DNA of 37,385 bases from Phycisphaerales bacterium UBA2396 (lineage in GTDB: Bacteria > Planctomycetota > Phycisphaerae > Phycisphaerales > UBA1924): contig DDSG01000121.1 in NCBI GenBank assembly GCA_002343325.1, forward strand, positions 15,844-53,228, in the 5' to 3' direction. Positions within the stretch are counted from its first letter, which is position 1. Every line of letters starts with the position of its first letter. Shown piece by piece: positions 24,633 through 32,840 of the stretch. Below the pieces are notes generated by a model. The model ran no database searches. It was given only the letters and a program-made list of their open reading frames with translations, and was not told where the DNA came from. The translations under genes and the position numbers were made by a program.

Positions 24633-25130
24633 TTAGTTGGCGAAGTGGGCGAAGGCGCGGTTGGCCTCGGCCATCTTGTGGGTCTGGTCGCGGGTGGCCA
24701 TCGCCTTGCCCTCGCCGCGGGCGGCGTTGTAGAGCTCATCGGCGAGGCGGGAGGCGATCGGCCGGCCCTTCTCGGAGCGGACGGCCTCGAGGATCCAGCG
24801 GAAGGCCAGCGACTGCTGACGCTTCTTGTTGACCTGCATGGGAACCTGGTAGTTCGCACCGCCGATGCGCTTGCTGCGCACCTCGACGAAGGGCTTGACG
24901 TTCTCGATGGAGCGCTGGAAGAGCTCGATCGCGGCCTTGGGGGCGGCGGGGTCGGTCTCCTTCGCGAGCTTGGCGTCGATGATGTCGAACGCGTCGTAGA
25001 CGATGCGCTGGGCGACGGACTTCTTGCCGTCCTGCATCACGCAGTTGATGAACCGGCTGACCACAACGTCGTTGAACTTGGGGTCAGGACGGAGCTGAGC
25101 GACGGCGGCGGTGTACTTCTTGCGACCCAT
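24633..25130 (-). CDS. rpsG: 30S ribosomal protein S7
   Basis: S7 is a primary 16S rRNA-binding protein that organises the head of the small subunit near the E and P sites. The 165-residue sequence has MGRKKYTA, NCVMQDGKKSVAQRIVYDAF, GGANYQVPMQV, SLAFRWI and the conserved helix HKMAEANRAFAHF. It carries an internal insertion of about ten residues (AKETDPAAPKAA) compared with the usual 156. AAGGAGG lies five bases before the ATG, the strongest ribosome site in the window. It follows rpsL by 127 bases as in the str operon, but fusA and tuf do not follow; a terminator and an unrelated gene do. Confidence 0.97.
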   Translation of the reverse strand: MGRKKYTAAVAQLRPDPKFNDVVVSRFINCVMQDGKKSVAQRIVYDAFDIIDAKLAKETDPAAPKAAIELFQRSIENVKPFVEVRSKRIGGANYQVPMQVNKKRQQSLAFRWILEAVRSEKGRPIASRLADELYNAARGEGKAMATRDQTHKMAEANRAFAHFAN

Positions 25131-25257
25131 GAGAGCCTCCTTGGCGACGGGCGTGAGGAACGCCCCTGTTCACCCGCGGGCGATGGTCGATCGCACGGCG
25201 GATTACTCGCGTCCCGAACCCGTTCGGACAATCCGACGGGTCGGGCGTGAACGTGAC

Positions 25258-25632
25258 TTACTTCTTGGCGCGCTTCGCGCCGTACTTGGAACGACCCTGC
25301 TTGCGGTTCTCGACGCCGAGGCAGTCCAGCGAACCACGAACGATGTGGTAACGGACGCCGGGCAGGTCGCGGACGCGGCCGCCGCGGACGAGAACGATCG
25401 AGTGCTCCTGCAGGTTGTGCCCTTCGCCGCCGATGTACGCCGTGACTTCACGCCCGTTGGACAGGCGGACACGGGCGATCTTGCGGAGCGCGGAGTTGGG
25501 CTTCTTGGGCGTCATCGTGCGGACGACCAGACACACGCCACGCTTCTGCGGGCTGAGGTTCAGGTCGCGCGTCTTCGATTTGAAGGCGGGCGAGCGGCGC
25601 GGCTTGCGGATGAGCTGGTTGATCGTCGGCAT
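25258..25632 (-). CDS. rpsL: 30S ribosomal protein S12 with Arg at position 88
   Basis: S12 lies at the decoding centre and helps proofreading. The 124-residue protein matches the family throughout: MPTINQLIRKPR, CPQKRGVC-like SPQKRGVCL, TPKKPNSALRK and GEGHNLQEHS. Lys43 and Lys44 are kept, but the loop near 88 reads GGRVRDLPGVRYH, so residue 88 is Arg instead of the Lys found in E. coli. The open frame runs on to 25761, but MPTINQ at 25632 is the family start. The ribosome site is weak (GAGGG about 11 bases before the ATG). The promoter TTGTCC-N16-TAAACT lies upstream with a leader of about 50 bases. Confidence 0.97.
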   Translation of the reverse strand: MPTINQLIRKPRRSPAFKSKTRDLNLSPQKRGVCLVVRTMTPKKPNSALRKIARVRLSNGREVTAYIGGEGHNLQEHSIVLVRGGRVRDLPGVRYHIVRGSLDCLGVENRKQGRSKYGAKRAKK

Positions 25633-25690
25633 TCGTCGGACACCCTCGGCGGCTGAGCCGCTCGTCAAATTGACTCCAACAGGGAAGGGA

Positions 25691-25718
25691 AGTTTAGACC
25701 ACCCAACCGCCCGGACAA
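25691..25718 (-). promoter_or_regulatory. Promoter of the rpsL-rpsG operon
   Basis: The minus strand reads TTGTCC (25718-25713), 16 bases, then TAAACT (25696-25691). Transcription should begin near 25684. The leader contains a small GCGGC-TCA-GCCGC stem before rpsL. Confidence 0.5.
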
Positions 25719-25844
25719 GCCGCCGCCACCGCGAACCGCCCCGACCCACACTCCCCCGCACCCGGCTTCGCCGAATCGGTCCCCTATGTTCTTATTTTGT
25801 AAGGGTTTCCAAAGGGAACCAAGGCCTCCTCCGGCGTTCGGCGG

Positions 25845-25850
25845 TACCCT
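25845..25850 (+). promoter_or_regulatory. -10-like hexamer TACCCT six bases before the MazG-like ATG
   Basis: TACCCT ends six bases before the ATG at 25857. The upstream AT-rich patch has a short hairpin (25804-25820, GGTTTCC-AAA-GGGAACC) of unknown role. No Shine-Dalgarno or -35 sequence is evident. Confidence 0.4.
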
Positions 25851-25856
25851 CGGGCC

Positions 25857-26234
25857 ATGGCCACCTTCCAGTCCCCGCACGGCTTTCCTCCCCCACCGAC
25901 GCACACGGCCCATCCGGATGGCCCGCCTTCGGGGATCACCGTGGGCGGGTTCCAAGCCCTGATCCGCGACCGGTACTACGCGACCGATTCCGCCCGCGGC
26001 CCGGCGGGAACCTTCCTGCTCCTCATGGAGGAGGTGGGCGAACTGGCGACGGCTTTACACGACAACCGTCCGGGCAAAACACCCAGCCCGGCGGAGCGGG
26101 CGAATCTCGAAGAAGAGATCGTGGACGTGTTCGCGTGGCTCGCGACCATCGCGAACATCACCGGCGTTGACATGGAGGCTGCCTTGGCGAAGTACACCGA
26201 TCGTGCGCGCGTGAAGGGTGTCAAGCCCGTCTAA
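25857..26234 (+). CDS. MazG-like nucleotide pyrophosphohydrolase
   Basis: This is a small all-alpha NTP pyrophosphohydrolase of the MazG/dUTPase-like superfamily (125 aa). These enzymes split nucleoside triphosphates to monophosphates and pyrophosphate, often to clear damaged nucleotides. The metal-binding motifs are MEEVGELATAL (ExxE) and LEEEIVDVFAWL (ExxD). A Pro-rich stretch of about 30 residues precedes the domain (HGFPPPPTHTAHP). There is no ribosome site before the ATG, but a TANNNT hexamer stands six bases upstream. It is divergent from rpsL and followed after 100 bases by the cytochrome gene. The preferred nucleotide is unknown. Confidence 0.87.
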   Translation: MATFQSPHGFPPPPTHTAHPDGPPSGITVGGFQALIRDRYYATDSARGPAGTFLLLMEEVGELATALHDNRPGKTPSPAERANLEEEIVDVFAWLATIANITGVDMEAALAKYTDRARVKGVKPV

Positions 26235-26282
26235 GGCTTCGTGAAGCGCCGGCTGGCGAACGCGGTCTCGGGGTGAACTCTG

Positions 26283-26288
26283 TACACT
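26283..26288 (+). promoter_or_regulatory. -10-like TACACT upstream of the cytochrome gene
   Basis: TACACT in CTGTACACTC would give a leader of about 40 bases before the GTG at 26335, which has an AGAGG ribosome site. No clear -35 is seen. Confidence 0.35.
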
Positions 26289-26334
26289 CGCGTGCTTCGC
26301 GGCGTGCCGTCGCGAAAGGGCGAGAGGTTCACGC

Positions 26335-29223
26335 GTGAGCATCACAAGCAGCGTTCGTTCCGGCGGGTGGATGCGTTCTGAATCACTGTGGCTCGTCGCG
26401 GCCGCGGGCGGGATCCTGGCCGCGTGGCTTGTGGGCGTGCCCGTGGCGGGGGAGGGCCTCGCGGTGCCGCTGGCAGAGACGTCGCAACCCGCTGCTCCGG
26501 CGGAGTCTCCGACGGGCTGGTCGCTGACCGTCAGCGATGCGGGCGGGCGAACGACGGCGGCCTCACGCTCGACGTTCGCCGCGTTCGCGCTCGGGGCTGG
26601 TGAGTCGCTCGATGTGACGGTCCCGGCTCAGGGATTGATCGCGGTCTACGAGACGCGCGTGGTGATCGACGAGAAGGAAGCGGGCCGATTCCGATTCGGC
26701 GTCGACGCGGAGGGTGGCGAGGCGACGATCCGGGTGCTGGCGGGCGGGCGGGAAGTTGCCCGGGCGAGCGGGACGGGGACGGCGCGGGGTACGGCGATCG
26801 CGGGCGTGCAGACGGGCTTTGTGCAGCTTGCGCCGGGGACGTACAGCGTGTCGGTGCGGTTCGTTCGCAAGGCGTCGGAACCCGCCCGGCTCAGAACGGT
26901 GTGGGAAAGGCAGTGGATCAAGGATTGGCGACCCGGGCTGGTGCAGGGGTTCAAGCCCGAGCCGATCACGCCGTCGCTCACGCGGATGCCGCAGGGCACC
27001 GCGACGCAAGGGGAACTGGCGGAGCAGGCGCTGCGGGGTCGGGTGCTGCTGGGCGAGCTTGGGTGTGTGAACTGCCACGCGCCGTCGGAGGGCGCGAAGC
27101 ACGCGGTGGACGGTCGGCCCGGCCCCTTGCTTCAGGAGATCGCCCGGCGGGTGAGCGCGGACTGGCTGCTCAAGTGGGTGGCAAACCCGACATCGATCAA
27201 GCCCGGGACGCACATGCCCGACGTGATCGGCGAAGGGCTCAACGAGCCCAACGACGCGGTGAACATTGTGCACTATCTCGTGAGCCTCGGTGGCGGCGAG
27301 ACTGCCGAGTTCGAGCCGCTGGGCAACGAGGAAGCCGGTTTCCGCCAAGGTCGTGTCCTGTTCCACACGCTGGGGTGCGTCTCGTGCCACGGGCCGAACG
27401 AGTCGCCCAAGGTTGTGTTCGAGAATCCGTCGCTGAGCGACGAGGTTGATGCTCGCCCGGCGAAGCACGCGTACGGAAATCTGGCGGGCAAGTGGAGGCC
27501 GGCCGCCCTTCGCGAGTTCCTGCTTGATCCGTTGCGGACGCATCCGGCGGGGCGGATGCCCAACATGACCTTGAGCGAGGAGGAGGCGGACCTGCTGACC
27601 CGCTACCTCATCCAGACATGGGACGCGAAGGCGGGCAAGCGCTCTGCGGGCCCGAAGGTGTTCAAGTCCGACCCTGGGCGGGCTGCACTGGGGAAGGCGG
27701 CGTTCGTGGCGAAGGGGTGCGCCTCGTGCCACGCTGTCGAAGACGGCGGAGCCGCCCTGGCAAGCACTCTGGCGGCGCCAGCGCTTTCGGCGTTGCGGGA
27801 CGGCAAAGGGTGCATGGACACGGCGGATGTGAAGACGCCGAGGTATGTGCTTTCGCCTGCCGATCGAGCGTCAATCTCGGCGGGCTTGGCGTCGGTCAAG
27901 CGTGCGGTGGGTGTTGCGGCGCCGCTCGACGCGGCGTCGCGACGGATCGAGGCGCTGGGGTGCCTCGATTGCCACAGCCGCGAGGGAGAAGGTGGCATCG
28001 CGGGTTCGTCGCTCGACCCGTACTTCCGCTCGATCGGGGAGCAATCCGAGCTGGGTGATGAGGGGCGGATCCCGCCTGACCTGACGCACGCCGGCTGGAA
28101 GCTGACGACGAACTGGACGCGGCAGGTGCTGGGCGAAGCGGGGCGTGCCCGACCCTACATGGCGACGCGGATGCCACAGTACGGCGCGTCGGCGGAGATT
28201 CTGGCGGAAGGCCTGGCCGCGTTGGAGGGAATCTGGCCCGACAAGGCGGGTGACGAGCCCAAACCCAGCGACGAGCTGGTGCTGATGGGGCGGACGCTGG
28301 TGGGCGAGAAGGGGCTCAACTGCATCTCGTGCCACACATTCGGCGATCTGCCCCCTGCGGGGACGGCCGGCCCGAACATCGCGCAGTTCGGGCAACGCCT
28401 GCGGTACGACTGGTGGCGTTCGTACGTGCTGAGCCCGAAGCGGTTCAAGCCCGGGACGCGGATGAGCGAGTTCTACATGACCGGGCGATCCAGCGTGCAA
28501 GATCTTGCGAGCGGGGATCACGAGAAGCAGCCCGACGCGATGTGGGCGTACTTCCAGCTCGGTCAGTTCGCGCCCCCGCCGGATGGTGTGCTGCCCAAGG
28601 GCGGCGGTGATGGGACGCGGCTTGTCGTCGGAGATCGTCCGGTGGTCTTCCGGTCGTTCCTCAAGGACGCGGGCAGCCGCGGGATCGCGGTTGGCTTCCC
28701 GATCGGGGTTCACTTCGCGTACGACGCGACGGGCGGGCGGCTTGTCGAGGCGTGGAAGGGTGACTTTATCGACGCGGCCGGAGCATGGAAGGGCCGAGGA
28801 GGAACGATCACGGGCGGACAGGGTGCTCTCGCGTGGAAAGCGGCCCGCGGCCCGACGTTCGTCGCAGGGGAGCTGCCTGGCACGTGGCCCACGGAGGCGA
28901 TGGGTTCGAGCGCGATGGCGTTCAAGGGCTACGAGCTCGACGCATCGGGAACGCCGACCTTCCGCGGGGTTCTTGCGGTGGGCGATCGAAAGGTCCGGGT
29001 GTCGGAGCGGTTCGAGCCGGATCCAACGAAGGCGTCGCTGTTCGTGCGCACGTTCAGGATCGAGGGGGCCGAGGGGCTGACGCTGCATCTGAACGCCGGA
29101 CCTGGGCGGGTGAAGGTCAGCGATGGGACTCCTGTTGAATCGAAGGACGTGGGCGGCTCGACCGTGATCACGATTCGGGCCAATGCCGGGGACATCACGC
29201 TTCGGCTGGAGGTCAATCCATGA
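26335..29223 (+). CDS. Pentaheme c-type cytochrome with flanking beta domains
   Basis: This is a large (962 aa) exported electron-transfer protein with five CxxCH heme sites: CVNCH (244-248), CVSCH (348-352), CASCH (462-466), CLDCH (543-547) and CISCH (663-667). Candidate axial Met residues are in KPGTHMPDV, AGRMPNM, ATRMPQY and KPGTRMSEF. An N-terminal hydrophobic segment (about 17-35) is a signal or anchor. Residues 40-210 form a beta-rich, PA14-like domain, and residues 755-962 another beta-rich domain (GIAVGFPIGVHFAYD, GPGRVKVSDG). Similar blocks occur in PVC-group membrane dehydrogenase proteins. The GTG start has AGAGG upstream. The stop overlaps the ATG of the next gene (ATGA), so the two products are probably made together and may interact. 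The electron donor and acceptor are unknown. Confidence 0.9.
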   Translation: MSITSSVRSGGWMRSESLWLVAAAGGILAAWLVGVPVAGEGLAVPLAETSQPAAPAESPTGWSLTVSDAGGRTTAASRSTFAAFALGAGESLDVTVPAQGLIAVYETRVVIDEKEAGRFRFGVDAEGGEATIRVLAGGREVARASGTGTARGTAIAGVQTGFVQLAPGTYSVSVRFVRKASEPARLRTVWERQWIKDWRPGLVQGFKPEPITPSLTRMPQGTATQGELAEQALRGRVLLGELGCVNCHAPSEGAKHAVDGRPGPLLQEIARRVSADWLLKWVANPTSIKPGTHMPDVIGEGLNEPNDAVNIVHYLVSLGGGETAEFEPLGNEEAGFRQGRVLFHTLGCVSCHGPNESPKVVFENPSLSDEVDARPAKHAYGNLAGKWRPAALREFLLDPLRTHPAGRMPNMTLSEEEADLLTRYLIQTWDAKAGKRSAGPKVFKSDPGRAALGKAAFVAKGCASCHAVEDGGAALASTLAAPALSALRDGKGCMDTADVKTPRYVLSPADRASISAGLASVKRAVGVAAPLDAASRRIEALGCLDCHSREGEGGIAGSSLDPYFRSIGEQSELGDEGRIPPDLTHAGWKLTTNWTRQVLGEAGRARPYMATRMPQYGASAEILAEGLAALEGIWPDKAGDEPKPSDELVLMGRTLVGEKGLNCISCHTFGDLPPAGTAGPNIAQFGQRLRYDWWRSYVLSPKRFKPGTRMSEFYMTGRSSVQDLASGDHEKQPDAMWAYFQLGQFAPPPDGVLPKGGGDGTRLVVGDRPVVFRSFLKDAGSRGIAVGFPIGVHFAYDATGGRLVEAWKGDFIDAAGAWKGRGGTITGGQGALAWKAARGPTFVAGELPGTWPTEAMGSSAMAFKGYELDASGTPTFRGVLAVGDRKVRVSERFEPDPTKASLFVRTFRIEGAEGLTLHLNAGPGRVKVSDGTPVESKDVGGSTVITIRANAGDITLRLEVNP

Positions 29224-31391
29224 GAACGATTCTTGCCTTCGCGGGGATGATGGTGTGCGGACTCGCGCCGGTGTCGTTGGGTCAGCCCGGGGAGCCGATC
29301 GCCCAGCCGGGCACGCAACCCGAGCGTCCGCCGGTGATCATCCGTGGCATTGAGTACGTCAAGCTCGAGAGCCGTGACGCCACGCGTGCACGCATGCTCG
29401 ATCTGCTGGCACCGGCCCGGGTCAAATGGGGCTCGTTCTCTGTCGTCGGCCCGTTCGAGTACAAGAAGCAGGGTGAGCTGAAGGTGCCCCATGGGCCCGA
29501 GGTTGACCTGGCGCGCTTCGCGCTGGGCGGGGCCGGGCCGGACATGGCGGCGTCGTACATCGGCAAAGACGGAAAGGCCTCGCGGTGGATCGATGTCGGG
29601 CAGAAGATGGACGAGCGGATCGACTTCCACTCGCTGCTGCCGGAAGCGCCGAGCGGCGGCTTCGTGTGGGCCTCGGCGTACGCGACGGTGTCGGCGGTCG
29701 TGGATAAGCCGACCGCGGTGGACATTCGGACGGGTTCGGACGACGGCATGCGGATGTGGGTCAACGGGAAGCTGCTGATCGATGCCGACGAAATGCGAGG
29801 GCTCGACCCGGACAACCACAAGGTCCGCCTGGATCTCAAGCCCGGGGTGAACCACCTGCTGTTCAAGGTGTCGCAGGGGCAGGGCGGGTTCGAGATGCAG
29901 CTCTCATCGCCCCCGGTGATCGATGATCTCACGCGCCAGATGCTGGAGTATCACCTCGACGTGGACTTCCCGACGACGCCCGAAGCGAAGTACTACGCGT
30001 CGACGCCGATGATCATGCCGCCGGAGGTGGTGATGGAGGTCGGCGGGCTGGCGATGCTGCCCGATGGGCGTCCGATCGCGTGCACGCGTCGCGGCGACGT
30101 GTACATCCTGGACAACGCGTACGAGTCGCCCGCGGTGAACGTGAAGCACACGAAGTTCGCCAGCGGGCTCCACGAGCCGCTGGGGCTCTCCGTCCGCGTG
30201 GAGAAGGAAGGCGGGAAGGACGTGGTGGCGGTCTACTGCGTTCAGCGGGGCGAGATGACGCGCATGGTCGATCTGACCGGTGATGACGTCGCCGACGTGT
30301 ACCAGACCTTCTCCGACGGCTGGGGAGTCAGCGGCAATTACCACGAGTTCGCCTTCGGCCCCAAGTTCGACGACCAGGGCAACGCCTGGGTCACGCTCAA
30401 CGTGGGGTTCTGCGACGCGCTCGGCAAGAGCATCGTCCCCTACCGCGGATGGGCCCTGCGCATCGGGACGGACGGGTCCATCACGCCGATCTGCGGCGGG
30501 CTGCGCAGCCCCAACGGGATCGGCTTCGGGCCCGACGGCCAGGCGTTCTATCTCGACAATCAGGGCGACTGGGTCGGCACCAATCGGCTCGCACCGCTCG
30601 TCGAAGGCGGATTCTCCGGGCATCCCTCCGGGCTCCGCTGGCGCACCGACTACACCCAGGAGATGGAGCCCATCGGCAAGCGTCCTGCGGTGCTCCCCGC
30701 CACCGTCTGGTTCCCGTACAAGAAGATGGGCCAGTCGACCGCCGACTTTGTGCTCGCCTCGCCCCGCGACGGGGCGGTCCCGGGCGCCTTCGGCCCGTTC
30801 GACGGGCACGGCTTTGTCGGCGATCAGACGCTGTGCACCGTCATGCGTGTCACCATCGAGAAGATTGATGGCGTTCACCAGGGCGCCTGCTACCCCTTCC
30901 GACGCGGGTTGCAGTGCGGCGTCAACCGGATCGCCTTCGGCAAAGACGGGTCGATGTTCGTCGGGCAGACCGACCGCGGCTGGGGGTCCATCGGGCGGGC
31001 CCGCTACGGGATCGAGCGGATCCGCTGGACCGGCCTCGTGCCGTTCGAAATCAAGGAAGTGAAGATCCAGCCCGACGGGTTCCTCGTCGAATTCACCCGC
31101 CCCTTTGACCCCGCCTCGGCCGGCAACGCCGAATCCTGGCGGTGCATCAACTACACGTATTCGTACCACGCGAAGTACGGCTCGGACGAGATCGACACCA
31201 TGACCAACGCCGTTCGCGCCGCGGAAGTTGTTTCACCGACCAGCGTGCGTCTGCGTCTCGACGGGATGCGTTCGGGCGGCATGGGCTATGTCCACGAGAT
31301 CTCGATCCCCGGAGTCCGATCTGCCGACCAGGAAGAGCCCCTTCACAACGCGGCGTACTACACCGTCCAGCGGATCCCTTCCGGCGGATAA
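29220..31391 (+). CDS. Secreted PA14-like/beta-propeller protein (sorbosone dehydrogenase-like)
   Basis: This is an exported protein (723 aa) with a cleavable signal (residues 1-21, ending SLGQ). Residues 60-235 form a PA14-like carbohydrate-binding domain (IRTGSDDGMRMWVNGKLLID). Residues 260-620 form a propeller with repeats such as GLAMLPDGRPIACTRRGDVY, LHEPLGLSV, LRSPNGIGFGPDGQAFYLDN and NRIAFGKDGSMFVGQTDRGW. These resemble PQQ-type sugar or sorbosone dehydrogenase-like proteins of planctomycetes. The C-terminal 100 residues are a beta domain (VEFTRPFDPASAG). I cannot point to a complete catalytic or PQQ site, so dehydrogenase activity is inference. The ATG overlaps the stop of the pentaheme cytochrome gene, which could accept electrons from it. 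Base composition of the coding strand changes from G-rich to C-rich near 30.3 kb. Confidence 0.82.
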   Translation: MRTILAFAGMMVCGLAPVSLGQPGEPIAQPGTQPERPPVIIRGIEYVKLESRDATRARMLDLLAPARVKWGSFSVVGPFEYKKQGELKVPHGPEVDLARFALGGAGPDMAASYIGKDGKASRWIDVGQKMDERIDFHSLLPEAPSGGFVWASAYATVSAVVDKPTAVDIRTGSDDGMRMWVNGKLLIDADEMRGLDPDNHKVRLDLKPGVNHLLFKVSQGQGGFEMQLSSPPVIDDLTRQMLEYHLDVDFPTTPEAKYYASTPMIMPPEVVMEVGGLAMLPDGRPIACTRRGDVYILDNAYESPAVNVKHTKFASGLHEPLGLSVRVEKEGGKDVVAVYCVQRGEMTRMVDLTGDDVADVYQTFSDGWGVSGNYHEFAFGPKFDDQGNAWVTLNVGFCDALGKSIVPYRGWALRIGTDGSITPICGGLRSPNGIGFGPDGQAFYLDNQGDWVGTNRLAPLVEGGFSGHPSGLRWRTDYTQEMEPIGKRPAVLPATVWFPYKKMGQSTADFVLASPRDGAVPGAFGPFDGHGFVGDQTLCTVMRVTIEKIDGVHQGACYPFRRGLQCGVNRIAFGKDGSMFVGQTDRGWGSIGRARYGIERIRWTGLVPFEIKEVKIQPDGFLVEFTRPFDPASAGNAESWRCINYTYSYHAKYGSDEIDTMTNAVRAAEVVSPTSVRLRLDGMRSGGMGYVHEISIPGVRSADQEEPLHNAAYYTVQRIPSGG

Positions 31392-31514
31392 GCCCTTGTG
31401 GCATGGTCGCTTTCCACTTTGTAAAGCCAGCCCGGATCCACATCGGTCTGGCGGTCGAATAGTCTGGTGGAGAAACCCACTGATGGGGTATCGGTACGCC
31501 CATCCCACGTCGAT

Positions 31515-32840
31515 ATGAACCAGCAATCCGCCATTCCCGGCCTCATCGACGAATCGGCCGCTGTCGTGCGCGGGTGCGAGTTCTACCACGGTCATGCCTG
31601 GCACACCGAGCCCGAAGCGGCGGCACTTCGGGCCTGCGAGCAGGTGCTTCGTGCGGCGAAGGGTCGATCGATCGATCTGCTGTTCGCCTTTGTCGCGCCG
31701 ATCGGGTTGGGGTCTGCCGAGCGTGCGCACGCCGAGATCCGTCGTTCGCTCGCCCCCAAGCACATCGTCGGATGTTCGGCCGAGGGGCTGATCGCGGGCT
31801 CGCTCGAAGCCGAAGGCATCCCTGGCGTCACCGTGCTCGCCGCTTCGCTGCCCGGCGTTCGCGTGCACACCTTCAGCGACCGCGACTTGCCCCCGATCCC
31901 GGATCGAGTTGATCCGGACGTCTTGGCCGGGCTGGCTCTCGGTGCCGGGTTCGACGCGGAGCACCGCGCCACCTTCCTCTTCATCGATCCCTTCAGCGTT
32001 CCGCTCGTGCGGCTGATGCCCGCGCTCTCCGCGGCGCGTCGCTCCCCCGCAAAGGACGCGGCCCCCGCACCGATCCTCGGCGGGCTCGCCTCCGGCGCGA
32101 AGGGGCCCGGCGAAGCGCGGCTGCTCATGGACGACCACGTCCGCGGCGCGGGGCTCGTCGGCGTTTCCCTCTCCGGAAACATCCGCGTCGACACCTTGCT
32201 CTCCCAGGGATGCAAGCCCATCGGCAGGCCCCTCGTGGTCACCAAGGCTCGCGGAAACCTCATCCTGCAGCTCGCGGGCAGGCCCGCCCTCGACGTCGTG
32301 CAGGAGATCGTCGGCGAACTGACCGACGGCGAACGATCGCGGCTTCACAACAGCCTCGTGCTCGGGCGCGTCGTCAACGAGTACAAGGACCGGTTCGGTC
32401 GCAGCGACTTCCTCATCCGCAACCTGGTGGGTGTCGAAGCGTCACAGCGCGGCATCGCCGTCAGCGACATCATCAAGGTCGGCGCCACCGTGCAGTTCCA
32501 CCTGCGCGACGCCGAAACCGCTTCCAGAGACCTTGAGATGCTGCTCGACGCGCAGCGGCTTCACGGGCCCGCGCTCGGTTCGCTGCTGATCACCTGCAAC
32601 GGCCGCGGGACGCGCCTCTTCGATGCGCCGAGCCACGATGCATCTCGCGTGGCCAAGGCCTTCTCCAGGCTGCACCCGGGCGAACAGCTCGCCAAAGCTG
32701 GCGAGAACATCGACCCGGACGCGCCACGCTTCCCGCTCGCGGGGTTCTTTGCCGCGGGAGAGATCGGCCCTCTCGGCGATGCGAGCTACCTGCACGGGCA
32801 GACCGCGTGCGCCGCCATCTTCCGCGCGCCCAACGCCTAG
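31515..32840 (+). CDS. FIST N- and C-domain protein
   Basis: This is a 441-residue cytoplasmic protein with a FIST N-terminal domain (about 20-230) and a FIST_C domain (about 240-425). FIST domains are thought to sense small ligands such as amino acids and are often linked to two-component or chemotaxis systems. Family features are IVGCSAEGLIAG, ILGGLASGAKG, GAGLVGVSLSG, FLIRNLVGVE and the closing GFFAAGEIGPLG with FLHG-like YLHGQTACAAIF. The start is uncertain: ATG at 31515 lacks a ribosome site, and GTG at 31467 is in frame. The stop shares the bases CTAG with the fumarylacetoacetase stop on the other strand. No kinase is adjacent. Confidence 0.87.
   Translation: MNQQSAIPGLIDESAAVVRGCEFYHGHAWHTEPEAAALRACEQVLRAAKGRSIDLLFAFVAPIGLGSAERAHAEIRRSLAPKHIVGCSAEGLIAGSLEAEGIPGVTVLAASLPGVRVHTFSDRDLPPIPDRVDPDVLAGLALGAGFDAEHRATFLFIDPFSVPLVRLMPALSAARRSPAKDAAPAPILGGLASGAKGPGEARLLMDDHVRGAGLVGVSLSGNIRVDTLLSQGCKPIGRPLVVTKARGNLILQLAGRPALDVVQEIVGELTDGERSRLHNSLVLGRVVNEYKDRFGRSDFLIRNLVGVEASQRGIAVSDIIKVGATVQFHLRDAETASRDLEMLLDAQRLHGPALGSLLITCNGRGTRLFDAPSHDASRVAKAFSRLHPGEQLAKAGENIDPDAPRFPLAGFFAAGEIGPLGDASYLHGQTACAAIFRAPNA

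Noticed and set aside
25804..25820. Short hairpin GGTTTCC-AAA-GGGAACC between rpsL and the MazG-like gene as a terminator.
   Set aside because: The adjacent genes are divergent, no T-tract follows on either strand, and the stem includes a G-U pair. It may be chance or a protein site.
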